Origin: Lactobacillus sp. PV034
GTDB lineage: Bacteria > Bacillota > Bacilli > Lactobacillales > Lactobacillaceae
Assembly: GCF_014522305.1 (NCBI RefSeq)
Contig: NZ_CP041982.1
Span: forward strand, 1,369,001 to 1,433,000
DNA length: 64,000 nt
Reading direction: 5' to 3'
Part shown: one piece after another, positions 1-8,370 of the stretch
Layout: each line of letters begins with the position of its first letter
Numbering within the stretch: the stretch's first letter is position 1
Made by a program: the position numbers and the translations under genes
Notes under the pieces: generated by a model
Told to the model about the DNA's origin: nothing
Database searches by the model: none
Seen by the model: the letters and a program-made list of their open reading frames with translations, nothing else

Positions 1-127
1 ATATTTTACCTAGTAAATTATAAAGACTGCGTATTGCATGACTTCAACTTGAAATTTACAGTTTTTTTAGAAAATGTAATATCGTAACTTATTTGTAATA
101 AAAAATAGCAAGATTAGAGGAGATAAT

Positions 128-514
128 ATGAAAAAAGCAAAGTATTTTCCAGTAATTTATGCAATTTTATCAGCAATTATCAGCTTTTTGGCGGTGTTAA
201 TTATTTGCCAGCGTTTCCATTTACAGTTGTCACGTGCAGTTATTGTAAGTGGCTTATTTGCGGTATTTTTTTATATTATTTCCTATTTTCGGGGTCATGC
301 TTCATTTGAAATTAAAAGAATCACTAAACAGTATCATCTAAGTGCAGATGATTTGGCAAAAATTACGGGGATGAAAAGTTCAGATTTTCCAATTGTAAAG
401 GGACAACTACAATTAATTTTACCTAAAAGAAAATGGCCGCAGTTATTAGAAAAATTACAGAATTTCGAACAAAAAAAGATAAAAAATCATAAAGATAAAG
501 AGGAAAAAGAATGA
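128..514 (+). CDS. Small membrane protein of unknown function
   Basis: I do not recognise this 128-residue protein. Two hydrophobic helices (about residues 9-27 and 36-53) are followed by a basic, charged cytosolic tail of about 70 residues rich in Lys and Glu. The ATG lies 8 bases after AGAGGAG. Its stop overlaps the start of the ABC-F gene (ATGA, 4 bases), so the two are probably translationally coupled. It may be a membrane partner of that operon, but nothing in the sequence fixes a function. Confidence 0.75.
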   Translation: MKKAKYFPVIYAILSAIISFLAVLIICQRFHLQLSRAVIVSGLFAVFFYIISYFRGHASFEIKRITKQYHLSADDLAKITGMKSSDFPIVKGQLQLILPKRKWPQLLEKLQNFEQKKIKNHKDKEEKE

Positions 515-2052
515 GTTTATTAACCGTCAAAGATTTAGGGCAGTCTTTTATTGATAAAACTTTGTATCAAGATGCATCCTTTGTGCTTAATAAAGAAGAT
601 CACATGGGTGTCACCGGTCAAAATGGTGTAGGTAAATCTACTCTAATTAAAATCCTAACTGGTGAAGTTGTGCAGGATGAAGGGACTGTTAAATGGCAAA
701 ATAAAATAAACGTAGGTTATTTAGATCAATATGCTCATCTTGAACCAGGGATGACTTTAAAAGAGTTTTTGCAAACTGCATTTGAAGAATTATTTAATAA
801 GGAAAAAGAACTCAATGATCTCTACATTCAATATGGAGAAAATGGAGAGCAGAGTCTGCTAGATAAAGCAGGTAAAATTCAAACTTTTCTTGAAGAGCAA
901 GGTTTTTATGATATTGATACCAAAATCGATCAAGTTGCTTCTGGTTTAGGATTACTAGAATTAGGCTATGATCATGATGTATCAAAAATGTCAGGTGGAC
1001 AACGATCAAAGCTGATTTTAGCGAAATTATTGTTACAAAGTTCAGATGTTTTGGTGCTTGATGAACCGACTAATTATTTAGATGTTGGTCATATTGATTG
1101 GCTAGTTGAATATCTTAATAATTTTGAAGGTGCGTTTATTGTAGTATCTCATGACTATGATTTTCTTGGTCGAATTACTAATTGTATTATTGATATTGAT
1201 TTTGGAACAATTACGCGTTATACAGGTGACTTAAAACATGCTTTGAGACAAAAAGAAGCGGATCGAGAAAGTTATTTGAAAGCATATGCTAACCAACAAC
1301 GCAAAATAAAAAAGACGCAAGCTTATATTCGAAAGAATAAGGCTGGTTCGCGTTCTAAGAGTGCCAAGTCACGTGAAAAGCAACTTTCAAAGATGGATAT
1401 TTTGACGCCCCCTCAAAGCAATAAACGAGCTCATGTTCAATTCCCATATGTTGCTACAGCGTCTAATTTATTATTACAAACCCAGAATTTAATTATTGGC
1501 TATGATGATCCTTTAGTTAAGGCAGCCTTTAATTTCTCTGTGGGTAATGGTGAAAAAGTAGCAGTTACTGGTTTTAATGGAATTGGTAAAACTACTTTGT
1601 TGAAAACTCTGTTAGGACAACTAAAACCGATTAAAGGCGATTTTGAACTGTCAGCAACAGCTAAGTTAGCTTATTTTAAGCAGGATTTAACTTGGCCTAA
1701 TAAAAATATGACGCCATTACAGTATTTACAAGAAAATTATCCTCGAATTAAACCTAAAGAATTGCGTCAAGCACTTGCAAGAATGGGTTTAACTGCTCAG
1801 CAAGCAATGAGCGCTTTAAAAGAACTTTCTGGTGGTGAACAAGAAAAAGTTAAACTAGCACAGATGAGCTTTGAACCAGCCAACTTACTTTTCTTAGATG
1901 AACCAACTAACCATTTAGATGTGGCAACTAAGGATTCACTCCGGAAAGCAATAATTGAATTTAATGGTGGGGTAATTATTGTTAGTCACGAAAGAGACTT
2001 TTTCCAAGGAGATTGGGTAGATAAAACCATTGATATTGAAACAATGAACTAG
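511..2052 (+). CDS. ABC-F family ATPase (ribosome-associated type)
   Basis: A soluble protein of 513 residues with two ABC ATPase domains and no membrane segments, the ABC-F layout. Domain 1 has Walker A GQNGVGKST, signature MSGGQ and Walker B LVLDEPTNYLD. Domain 2 has GFNGIGKTT, LSGGEQ and LLFLDEPTNHLD. A basic, coiled-coil-like interdomain linker (about residues 245-300) matches the arm that ABC-F proteins insert toward the ribosomal peptidyl-transferase centre. Members act as translation factors or antibiotic-resistance proteins. This one looks like a housekeeping YbiT/YfmM-type factor, but the subfamily cannot be settled by eye. It overlaps the upstream gene by 4 bases. Confidence 0.92.
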   Translation: MSLLTVKDLGQSFIDKTLYQDASFVLNKEDHMGVTGQNGVGKSTLIKILTGEVVQDEGTVKWQNKINVGYLDQYAHLEPGMTLKEFLQTAFEELFNKEKELNDLYIQYGENGEQSLLDKAGKIQTFLEEQGFYDIDTKIDQVASGLGLLELGYDHDVSKMSGGQRSKLILAKLLLQSSDVLVLDEPTNYLDVGHIDWLVEYLNNFEGAFIVVSHDYDFLGRITNCIIDIDFGTITRYTGDLKHALRQKEADRESYLKAYANQQRKIKKTQAYIRKNKAGSRSKSAKSREKQLSKMDILTPPQSNKRAHVQFPYVATASNLLLQTQNLIIGYDDPLVKAAFNFSVGNGEKVAVTGFNGIGKTTLLKTLLGQLKPIKGDFELSATAKLAYFKQDLTWPNKNMTPLQYLQENYPRIKPKELRQALARMGLTAQQAMSALKELSGGEQEKVKLAQMSFEPANLLFLDEPTNHLDVATKDSLRKAIIEFNGGVIIVSHERDFFQGDWVDKTIDIETMN

Positions 2053-2067
2053 AAGGGTACAAAAATA

Positions 2068-2844
2068 ATGCAAGAAAAATCGATAGATTCTACCTATGCG
2101 GCTGAAGTGTTAGATACTTGCTTAAAAGCAGGTAGATTAATGATTCAGGGCGGTAGTGAAATGTATCGTGTTGAAGATACTATGCTACGAATTGCGAAAA
2201 ATGCGGGTATCGAAGGAAGCCGATGCTTTACGACTCCAACCGGAATATTTATGAGTTTAGGACCACATTCATATACTCAAATTACTCAGATTAAAAAAAG
2301 AGATATTAATTTAGAATTAGTAGATCGTGTTAATAGATTATCGCGTGAGTTTGCTGAAAAGAAAATAACTTTAGCAGATTTGAAAATGAAGCTTAGTGAA
2401 CTTTCAAATGACACACCTAATTATCCAATTTGGCTCCAAATTGTTGGTGCAATCGCCTTAAGTTGTACATTAATGGTACTTTTTATGTCTAATTATGATT
2501 GGGGAGATTTTCCAGCAGCTGCTTTTGTTGGTGGAGTTGGATACGGAACATTTTTGGGTATAAAAAAATATACTAAAGTACGCTTTTTAGCAGAATTTGT
2601 AACAGCAGCATTAATGGGTTTTTTAACCATTGCTTTATGCAAAATTTTTCCAAAGTTATTGGTTGATAATATTTTAATTGGAGCTTTAATGACCTTAGTA
2701 CCTGGAGTAGCTTTTACGAATGCCTTAAGAGATTTAATTGGTGGAGATATTCTTTCTGGAGTTGCTCGAGGCATAGAGGCCTTATTTACAGCTATTGCAT
2801 TAGGCGGTGGTGTTGGTATTGCAATTAAACTTTTGGGGGTATAA
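2068..2844 (+). CDS. Threonine/serine exporter, ThrE N-terminal-type subunit
   Basis: This 258-residue protein has the DUF1212/ThrE organisation. A soluble amino-terminal half carries the motif MIQGGSEMYRVEDTM (about residues 26-40). About five membrane helices follow, including a loop with TLVPGVAFTNALRD typical of the family. The family exports threonine and serine or related small molecules. In many Firmicutes the transporter is split, and the next gene, 2 bases downstream, encodes the matching second half. It follows the ABC-F gene by 15 bases, so one transcript is likely. Confidence 0.85.
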   Translation: MQEKSIDSTYAAEVLDTCLKAGRLMIQGGSEMYRVEDTMLRIAKNAGIEGSRCFTTPTGIFMSLGPHSYTQITQIKKRDINLELVDRVNRLSREFAEKKITLADLKMKLSELSNDTPNYPIWLQIVGAIALSCTLMVLFMSNYDWGDFPAAAFVGGVGYGTFLGIKKYTKVRFLAEFVTAALMGFLTIALCKIFPKLLVDNILIGALMTLVPGVAFTNALRDLIGGDILSGVARGIEALFTAIALGGGVGIAIKLLGV

Positions 2845-2846
2845 GG

Positions 2847-3317
2847 ATGCCTTATTGGTTAGAAATAATTATTAATTTTTCATTTGCATGGGTAGCTTCT
2901 GTAGGTTTTGCTTTGATAATTAATGTGCCTCATCGTGCTTTATTATTATGTGGTTTGAGTGGAGCAGCGGGCTGGATGGCATATTGGTGGGATATTCAAT
3001 TTCATTTTGGGCGTTTAGGTTCAAATTTGCTTGGAGCTCTAGTTGTAGGAATTTTAGGAATATTTTTTGCACGCATAAAAAAATGTCCAGTAACGGTTTT
3101 TAATATACCGGGTATTGTCCCGCTAGTGCCAGGGGTTCCAGCATATCAAGCAGTACGTGCCATGGTTGAAGGGAAAATGGCAGAAGCTGAAGATTTATTG
3201 TTAAAGGTTGCGATTGTAGCAATTGCAATTGCGATGGGATTTATGCTAGCCCAGATGGTAGGAGAAGTATTTTTTAGAATAATTAACAATAGAAAAAAGA
3301 AGAAAAATTTGTTATAA
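2847..3317 (+). CDS. Threonine/serine exporter, ThrE_2-type subunit
   Basis: A 156-residue membrane protein with about four or five helices, including the family segment IPGIVPLVPGVPAYQAVRAM in the middle. This is the ThrE_2 (DUF3815) half that pairs with the DUF1212 protein encoded just upstream. In actinobacterial ThrE both halves are one polypeptide. A GGGGTATAAGG stretch precedes the start. The stop codon overlaps a TATAAT hexamer that probably drives the small RNA downstream, so the 3' end of this gene doubles as promoter. Confidence 0.85.
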   Translation: MPYWLEIIINFSFAWVASVGFALIINVPHRALLLCGLSGAAGWMAYWWDIQFHFGRLGSNLLGALVVGILGIFFARIKKCPVTVFNIPGIVPLVPGVPAYQAVRAMVEGKMAEAEDLLLKVAIVAIAIAMGFMLAQMVGEVFFRIINNRKKKKNLL

Positions 3318-3324
3318 TCTAACA

Positions 3325-3496
3325 TGCGACGGGTCGAGGAAAACGCGAAGTGCGTTCTTTGACTGAAGACACCTAAACTTAAATGTTAAAGCACGGGAAG
3401 TGCTGGTGTTGGGCTACTTCGGTTGTGAAACGAAGACCCTGAGATGAATTTTTTCATTTTCTTCATAAGCCAGCTCTAATGAGCTGGCTTTTTTGT
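3325..3496 (+). ncRNA. Putative structured small RNA, possibly 6S-like
   Basis: No open frame fills this gap, but the sequence is highly foldable. A TATAAT at 3313-3318 predicts a start near 3325. Hairpins can form from GTCGAGG...CTTTGAC (about 3336-3366), from GACACC...GGTGTT with an inner GCACGGGAAGTGC (about 3370-3410), and from CTTCG...CGAAG flanked by GGG/CCC (about 3410-3440). A U-tailed terminator ends it. Length of about 170 bases and an independent promoter and terminator suit a trans-acting RNA. The ACACCTAA...GGTGTTGGGC region recalls firmicute 6S RNA from memory only. A riboswitch is less likely because the terminator separates it from the next gene. Confidence 0.5.
3467..3496 (+). 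terminator. Rho-independent terminator of the small RNA
   Basis: AGCCAGCTC, a four-base loop and GAGCTGGCT form a 9-bp stem followed by six T residues. It ends the putative small RNA and insulates the next gene. Confidence 0.85.
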
Positions 3497-3574
3497 TTAA
3501 ATTATTTGCAAGAAGTTAAAATTTTAGTTATCTTATTTAGTGATTATACATTTCATTGATGAAGGTTTTAGATT

Positions 3575-4075
3575 GTGAAAATTAAGCAAGAATTAATTAT
3601 AAAAAAAATTGAAGAACAAGATTATTTACAAGATCTTGAAACTGTAAAGTATAGTGAACTAAACAAAACAAAAATCAAAAATTTTGCCGAAAAGATGATT
3701 CAAGAAGTAGTTCAGGCTGCGAAACATGATTCTTTAATTCAAACTCAATTAGCTGTAGCTGGACAAAGACCAGTTACTTTTGCATTAGAAAGCAATATTA
3801 TTAATTTGCCTTTTGCAAATTACAAAAAAATTAGTAATTTTGGTAATAATGAAGAAGATTACGAAGTAAATATATATTTTGAGACTATTTCTGAATATGT
3901 CAATGTTTCGGGCTTCCGTATTGATATTTTAGGTTCCGTAAGTGAAATTGAAGCTGAACCTGATAAATATAGCAAAGCGTTAGCGAATGATATTGAAGAG
4001 AAGCTTAAGGTTGTTAGGAGTTATGAAAAACCAGCAACTAAGACCAGTAAAAAAACGACTAAAAAAGAGAGCTGA
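3575..4075 (+). CDS. Protein of unknown function
   Basis: I do not recognise this soluble protein of 166 residues. It starts with GTG about 9 bases after GAAGG. It has no signal peptide or membrane helix. The first 70 residues look helical and charged, the middle has alternating hydrophobic residues suggesting beta strands, and the tail is Lys/Thr-rich (KPATKTSKKTTKK). A SecB-like or phage-type fold was considered but no diagnostic motif is visible. It is a single gene with its own terminator. Confidence 0.6.
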   Translation: MKIKQELIIKKIEEQDYLQDLETVKYSELNKTKIKNFAEKMIQEVVQAAKHDSLIQTQLAVAGQRPVTFALESNIINLPFANYKKISNFGNNEEDYEVNIYFETISEYVNVSGFRIDILGSVSEIEAEPDKYSKALANDIEEKLKVVRSYEKPATKTSKKTTKKES

Positions 4076-4094
4076 TTTGTAGCTCTCTTTTTTA
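4061..4094. terminator. Bidirectional terminator between convergent genes
   Basis: AAAAAGAGAGCT...AGCTCTCTTTTTT: an A-rich 5' arm and a T-rich 3' arm let it act on both the rightward orphan gene and the leftward NrdF-like gene. Confidence 0.85.
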
Positions 4095-4098
4095 GTTA

Positions 4099-5040
4099 TT
4101 AAATTTCATTCATGTGAGTAATAGCATGTTTATTAGCATAGAAAAAGAAGTCATCACCATCTGCATTTTCGACTAACCCTTGCTTAATGGTGGAATCTAT
4201 ATCATCAATAGTTTGAGGATATTTGGTTTCTAAGCCTAGACTCATTAATCCCTTATTTATGCTATATTTTACATAATTTAATGCGTTGTCCGTCCAATCT
4301 GTGTCTTGATAAAGTAATTCAATATGCTTACTTTCATTAGCCATTGCAGTGTCTATCAAATTATCAACCCAAATTTTTATTTCTTCTTGTTTATTAGACG
4401 AAAGCTTATTAAAACGATCTCGAAATTTTATACCAGGGTACATTCCGCTAAAGGAAGTAACTCGTAATGCATCTTTAGTTAACTCAGCAGTACGGGATAA
4501 ATGTCCCTGACCGAATAAATATAAAGGTGCAAAAAATGCTGAATGGTATAAGCCAGAGTTAACTAAAACCAGCACAGCTAGCCTTTGAAGAGGGTTACCA
4601 GATTCATAAATAGAATTTAATTGATAATTCTTTTCTTGTAGGTGCTGATTGTTTATAGCCCAGTCAAAGATTTTACTGCGATCAGTTCTGCTATCCCTAG
4701 TAAGTTCTTCAATAATATAGCTGTATGCCCGGTTGTTTAGAGACTCTAAGTATTGTAAGGCGTTAAATACAGCAATTTCTTTTGGGGAAGTTGCAATCTC
4801 CTGAACAGCTCGAACGCCCTTTTTCATTTGCAAAGCTGATGTTAAAGAAAGTGAAGCAAAGCTATGAAGCAATACTTCTTGTTGAGCAACAGGTAATTTT
4901 AAAAATTCTTTGATATCTTTTTTGATTGGAACTCTACGAGATTCATAGATAATATCATTTAATCTAGACCATGCCGAATTATCAACAACATTTTGTTTAC
5001 CGGACTTCCAATCGAAAGGTTTAAAATTAGTATTAGTCAT
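4099..5040 (-). CDS. NrdF-like protein lacking most metal ligands
   Basis: Homologous along its length to the class Ib ribonucleotide reductase radical subunit. GQGHLSRTAEL (177-187) and LESLNNRAYS (98-107) fall where NrdF has GQGKL...GE and ESVHAKSYS. The usual ligands Asp, Glu, His, Glu, Glu, His correspond here to Ser68, Glu99, Asn102, Asn161, Thr195 and Ser198, so five of six are lost. Tyr106, the radical-tyrosine position, is kept. The protein ends soon after DDFFFYANKHA and lacks the acidic-aromatic C-terminal tail that docks on NrdE. It is 3 bases downstream of nrdI. A dinuclear centre seems impossible. Metal-free class Ie subunits change only three carboxylates, so this goes further. 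A non-catalytic or regulatory role is inferred. Confidence 0.8.
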   Translation of the reverse strand: MTNTNFKPFDWKSGKQNVVDNSAWSRLNDIIYESRRVPIKKDIKEFLKLPVAQQEVLLHSFASLSLTSALQMKKGVRAVQEIATSPKEIAVFNALQYLESLNNRAYSYIIEELTRDSRTDRSKIFDWAINNQHLQEKNYQLNSIYESGNPLQRLAVLVLVNSGLYHSAFFAPLYLFGQGHLSRTAELTKDALRVTSFSGMYPGIKFRDRFNKLSSNKQEEIKIWVDNLIDTAMANESKHIELLYQDTDWTDNALNYVKYSINKGLMSLGLETKYPQTIDDIDSTIKQGLVENADGDDFFFYANKHAITHMNEI

Positions 5041-5043
5041 TTA

Positions 5044-5502
5044 TTATTGCCTATAATCACTTAAAAAACTGATATTTCCTATTTCTTTAGGAGGGTTAAC
5101 ATTTTTAACGTTGTTATTTGAATTAGCGGTAGAATCAGATAATTTTTTGACAATGTCCCTAACATTTTTTACATCTGTTGCATTACCACTTAATTCTAAT
5201 AAATACAAAATTGGAATGTTGAGAGTTGCTGAGATTTTTTTTGCTGTTTGGGCAAATAAATCGTTAAAGTTACGATTACCACAGCCGATTAATCCAATTA
5301 AATTTTTTTTATTATCTTTATATGTTATGAAATCAACAACAGAATCCATCATAAAATCTTGATATGATGGAAGAACTAAAATATACTTTTCTCCCATTTG
5401 ATATTCTGGTTTCATATCATCAATTTTATGGGCAACGAGACCAGTTTTATCGATAAACTGTTCAGTTTGTCCTGTTATTGTGTAATAAGCTATTGCAACC
5501 AT
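5044..5502 (-). CDS. nrdI: NrdI-like flavodoxin
   Basis: A NrdI family flavoprotein (152 residues), which binds FMN and supplies oxidant to, or reduces, the radical subunit NrdF. An amino-terminal phosphate-binding loop YYTITGQTEQF, the family signature IGCGNRNF near residue 85 and the following LYLLEL strand identify it. The tail after about residue 125 is Asn-rich and unlike typical NrdI. I place the start at ATG 5502, with TTAGG about 10 bases upstream; an in-frame ATG at 5532 has no binding site. It lies upstream of the NrdF-like gene in one operon. No nrdE or nrdH is present nearby. Confidence 0.8.
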   Translation of the reverse strand: MVAIAYYTITGQTEQFIDKTGLVAHKIDDMKPEYQMGEKYILVLPSYQDFMMDSVVDFITYKDNKKNLIGLIGCGNRNFNDLFAQTAKKISATLNIPILYLLELSGNATDVKNVRDIVKKLSDSTANSNNNVKNVNPPKEIGNISFLSDYRQ

Positions 5503-5655
5503 ATTTACATGCCTAACTAAATAATAAAACATTAAACTGACATCTTTATTTTAATGTTGTTTTTTGGAAAATTCAAATTAATATATTAAATATAAATCTA
5601 GCTTAACTTGCACTCATACCGTATACTTATCTTAATAGAATAGGAGGGAATCGTT

Positions 5656-6285
5656 GTGACTATTGGCTGGAATATTTTAGGAATTTTTGCTTGGCTAGTT
5701 ATTATTCTTTATCTAGTATTTATTGTGCAAAATATCCGAAAACGACATTTGTTAATGATTGTCCGTGATCGTAAAAGGTTTAGATGGACAACAACACTCA
5801 TTGATGCTATTGAAGTTATTGTATTTTTTGTAGCTACTATCTTTATGGTAATGATAACTTTCTTTACTACCCCTGATTTAGAAAATAAGAAAGTGATTTC
5901 TAGTAAAATAGAATATGAGCCCTTAATTATGAGTACAGATAATAATCAATCTTATTATGTAGTGGCCACATCTAGCAGCAAATCAGCTCCGCGTCAAAGA
6001 TATAAGTTTTATAGTAATAAGGAGCGGATTACAGTTAGTAGCAATTATGCTTCTATCTCTGATGGTAAAGATCCAATGTCAATAGAAGCAAATGCTATTC
6101 CATATTCTAAAGAGGGATTAGAGAAGGCAGATAAACAATATCAGAATGCTTATGTTTCAATTTATACTGCTACTTATAAAAAGAACTGGTATAACGGAAT
6201 TGGTCTTCATTCCGGTAAAATGGCGACAAGATACTATTTAATTAGAATTCCGGATCAGACTTTTGTTAAAAGAGTAAAAGATTAA
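5656..6285 (+). CDS. Membrane-anchored protein, LVIS_2131-like family
   Basis: This 209-residue protein has two membrane helices (about 4-24 and 48-70) separated by a basic cytosolic loop, then an extracytoplasmic domain of about 135 residues. The layout resembles a lactobacilli-specific family I know as LVIS_2131; function is unknown. GTG start 8 bases after AGGAGGG. It is divergent from nrdI and monocistronic, ending in a bidirectional terminator. Confidence 0.7.
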   Translation: MTIGWNILGIFAWLVIILYLVFIVQNIRKRHLLMIVRDRKRFRWTTTLIDAIEVIVFFVATIFMVMITFFTTPDLENKKVISSKIEYEPLIMSTDNNQSYYVVATSSSKSAPRQRYKFYSNKERITVSSNYASISDGKDPMSIEANAIPYSKEGLEKADKQYQNAYVSIYTATYKKNWYNGIGLHSGKMATRYYLIRIPDQTFVKRVKD

Positions 6286-6317
6286 AAAAGGAAGTGATAA
6301 ATCACTTCCTTTTTTTA
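6284..6317. terminator. Bidirectional terminator
   Basis: AAAAAAGGAAGTGAT, two-base loop, ATCACTTCCTTTTTTT. It serves the rightward gene ending at 6285 and overlaps the 3' end of the leftward polymerase-like gene. Confidence 0.88.
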
Positions 6318-7862
6318 GGATTTATTTAGTTTTTTAGATTTATTTGCATGATCAACTAGCTGTAGACCATAGCCATACACGAAGGCCATTATCAAAGTGG
6401 CTGTGAGGTAATCCATTACATTTCCTGAGTAAAATGCGGCAACAAGGATAAAACCTAAGGCAATTAAAATAATAGTATTAATAAATTGGCGATTTTCTTT
6501 TGATTTAAACCAGTAATAAAGCAGGTAAAATAATTCATAAATATAAACTCCCAAGAATAGAAGAGCGCCAACTATTCCAAGTGAGTAGTATTGGGCAAGA
6601 AAATCTCGTTCTAGAGGGAAAATATTATTTTCTCTGATATAAGAGATACCTAAAAATTTATCATATTTATTATTGTTGTTGTTTACTACCTTATTTAGCA
6701 TTTTAATCTCAAGATGACGATAGTTAAGTCGCTCATTAATCGGACTTTGCATTACTGTTAGCCAAAAATCAGGATCATATTTATATGAATATCCCTTCAT
6801 AACAAAGCCCTTCTTTAAGGAATAAGCATAATAATGTTTTTTGATAAAATGTTTGAGAACTTTTTCTCTTTTAGCTCCCTTATATTTCTTTAAGTCCTTT
6901 TTTAGTACATCATCGTTTTTCTTGATATTTGCTTTTTTACCTCGGTTATCTGCCACGCCAATATCATAAGTGTTTCGTCTAAACATTGGACTGTGAGGCA
7001 CGATGATACTACTTCCCACGATAACCAGAAGAATTGTTATTAAAAATTTCTTATTTACTTTAATGTTCTTAAGAACAAAGAGATGAATCAAATAAAAGAT
7101 AATAAATACAATAAAGTCAATAAATAATCCGTATGCGCCAACTTTAGTACCAAGCATTAACATAGCCAATGCTTGGGCAATTACTAAGATAATGTTCAAC
7201 ACTTTGAAATCTTTATAAAGGAAATAAAGCATAAGCGGCATTAAGAAAAATAATATAGCAGAAATAGTATTTGCTAAATAAAAGAATCCTTTAGAGGCTA
7301 ATTCAAAGTAAGCATAATTGTTTGAAGTAAACCAAGAAAAAATATTGGCATGAATCCAGCGCACGCCATAAGAACCATATGCAGTTAAAGAAACTACAAA
7401 AAGATTAGTTATTACAATAGTGAGTGAAAAAAGACCTGATAGCGCTTGAATAAGGTGCTCAAATTGTTTTTCAGAAAAATTTGTATATCTGGAAATGTAA
7501 AGAATGATTATCGGAAGTAACATTCTTAAAAGGTAAAAAATTTCTCCAAATGTTGAATAACCATATCCATTAGGATCTACAGCGTGAAAGTTTGCTGGTC
7601 GTACATGGTAGAGATGAAGGATAATATAGATAAGTAATAAGATGATGTAAGATAATACCCACCACTGTTTACGAATTCTCTGCCAATTATACTTTTGGCT
7701 AAAATACATTAAGAATACAATAAACACTCCTACAATACGAATTATAGTTGGAATGGTAAAGGGTAAAATGGTAGATAAAGGTCCCTTATAGAACCAGTCA
7801 AGCTCTAAAAAGGGTTGGATTAAGATAAACCAAAATAAAACGCGATTTACTTTTTTTTGCAA
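6315..7862 (-). CDS. O-antigen ligase/polysaccharide polymerase-like membrane protein
   Basis: This 515-residue protein has about eleven hydrophobic helices and one long extracytoplasmic loop (about residues 295-405) rich in Lys, Asn and Tyr, the layout of Wzy/WaaL-type enzymes that join polysaccharide repeat units. The loop contains clustered basic residues and Arg/His as in that superfamily. No glycosyltransferase or flippase genes lie beside it, so its glycan substrate (exopolysaccharide or wall glycan) is unknown. It is a single gene on the minus strand with start ATG 7862? The start codon here is TTG-like in context of CAA at 7860-7862, so the exact start is uncertain. Confidence 0.7.
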   Translation of the reverse strand: MQKKVNRVLFWFILIQPFLELDWFYKGPLSTILPFTIPTIIRIVGVFIVFLMYFSQKYNWQRIRKQWWVLSYIILLLIYIILHLYHVRPANFHAVDPNGYGYSTFGEIFYLLRMLLPIIILYISRYTNFSEKQFEHLIQALSGLFSLTIVITNLFVVSLTAYGSYGVRWIHANIFSWFTSNNYAYFELASKGFFYLANTISAILFFLMPLMLYFLYKDFKVLNIILVIAQALAMLMLGTKVGAYGLFIDFIVFIIFYLIHLFVLKNIKVNKKFLITILLVIVGSSIIVPHSPMFRRNTYDIGVADNRGKKANIKKNDDVLKKDLKKYKGAKREKVLKHFIKKHYYAYSLKKGFVMKGYSYKYDPDFWLTVMQSPINERLNYRHLEIKMLNKVVNNNNNKYDKFLGISYIRENNIFPLERDFLAQYYSLGIVGALLFLGVYIYELFYLLYYWFKSKENRQFINTIILIALGFILVAAFYSGNVMDYLTATLIMAFVYGYGLQLVDHANKSKKLNKS

Positions 7863-7925
7863 TTTAAAAACTCCACTAATAAAATCTGGGATACTTTAAA
7901 AAGTATACTATAAAAAAGTGATAAC

Positions 7926-7955
7926 AAAAAAAGTGAATCTTCGGATTCACTTTTT
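7926..7955 (-). terminator. Terminator of the DUF2187-like gene
   Basis: GTGAATC, loop TTCG, GATTCAC with A and T runs on either side, immediately downstream of the gene ending at 7967 on the minus strand. Confidence 0.8.
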
Positions 7956-7966
7956 AAGAATAAAAA

Positions 7967-8278
7967 CTACTTTGAACTCTTCTTATCATTTTTTTCCTTA
8001 TTGTTTCCGTCTGGTGAAACCTTTGAAATTTTAACATCATTCGTGGAAGCAATTTTAGTTTGAGCAGGTTTTTTAACCTTTTTTAATTTTTTGAAATTTA
8101 CTACCATTTTATGATTTAAATCACTAACTGCGGTTTCATCTTCCGGATCGTAAGAAGTAATAGCAAGAAGAGCAGAATTGTCGTAAACTTTTTCAACTTT
8201 TCCTTCGAAGGGATGCTTTAACTCTTCTTCAGAAGTTGCGCCGAGGATATCACCTAATTTTACATCAGCTTTTTTCAT
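7967..8278 (-). CDS. DUF2187-like small protein
   Basis: 103 residues, soluble. The first half (VKLGDILGATSEEE... GKVEKVYDNSALLAI) resembles the small beta-barrel DUF2187 proteins of Firmicutes; the second half is a Lys/Asn/Ser-rich disordered tail. Function unknown. The start ATG follows AAAAGGGAA by about 5 bases. It is monocistronic, divergent from the kinase gene, and ends in its own terminator. Confidence 0.6.
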   Translation of the reverse strand: MKKADVKLGDILGATSEEELKHPFEGKVEKVYDNSALLAITSYDPEDETAVSDLNHKMVVNFKKLKKVKKPAQTKIASTNDVKISKVSPDGNNKEKNDKKSSK

Positions 8279-8370
8279 TATAAATTCCCTTTTCTATCTG
8301 GACTAATTTATTCTACAATAGTGAAATACTATTATAGATACATACAAATTTCAAGCAGGAGAACAATATT

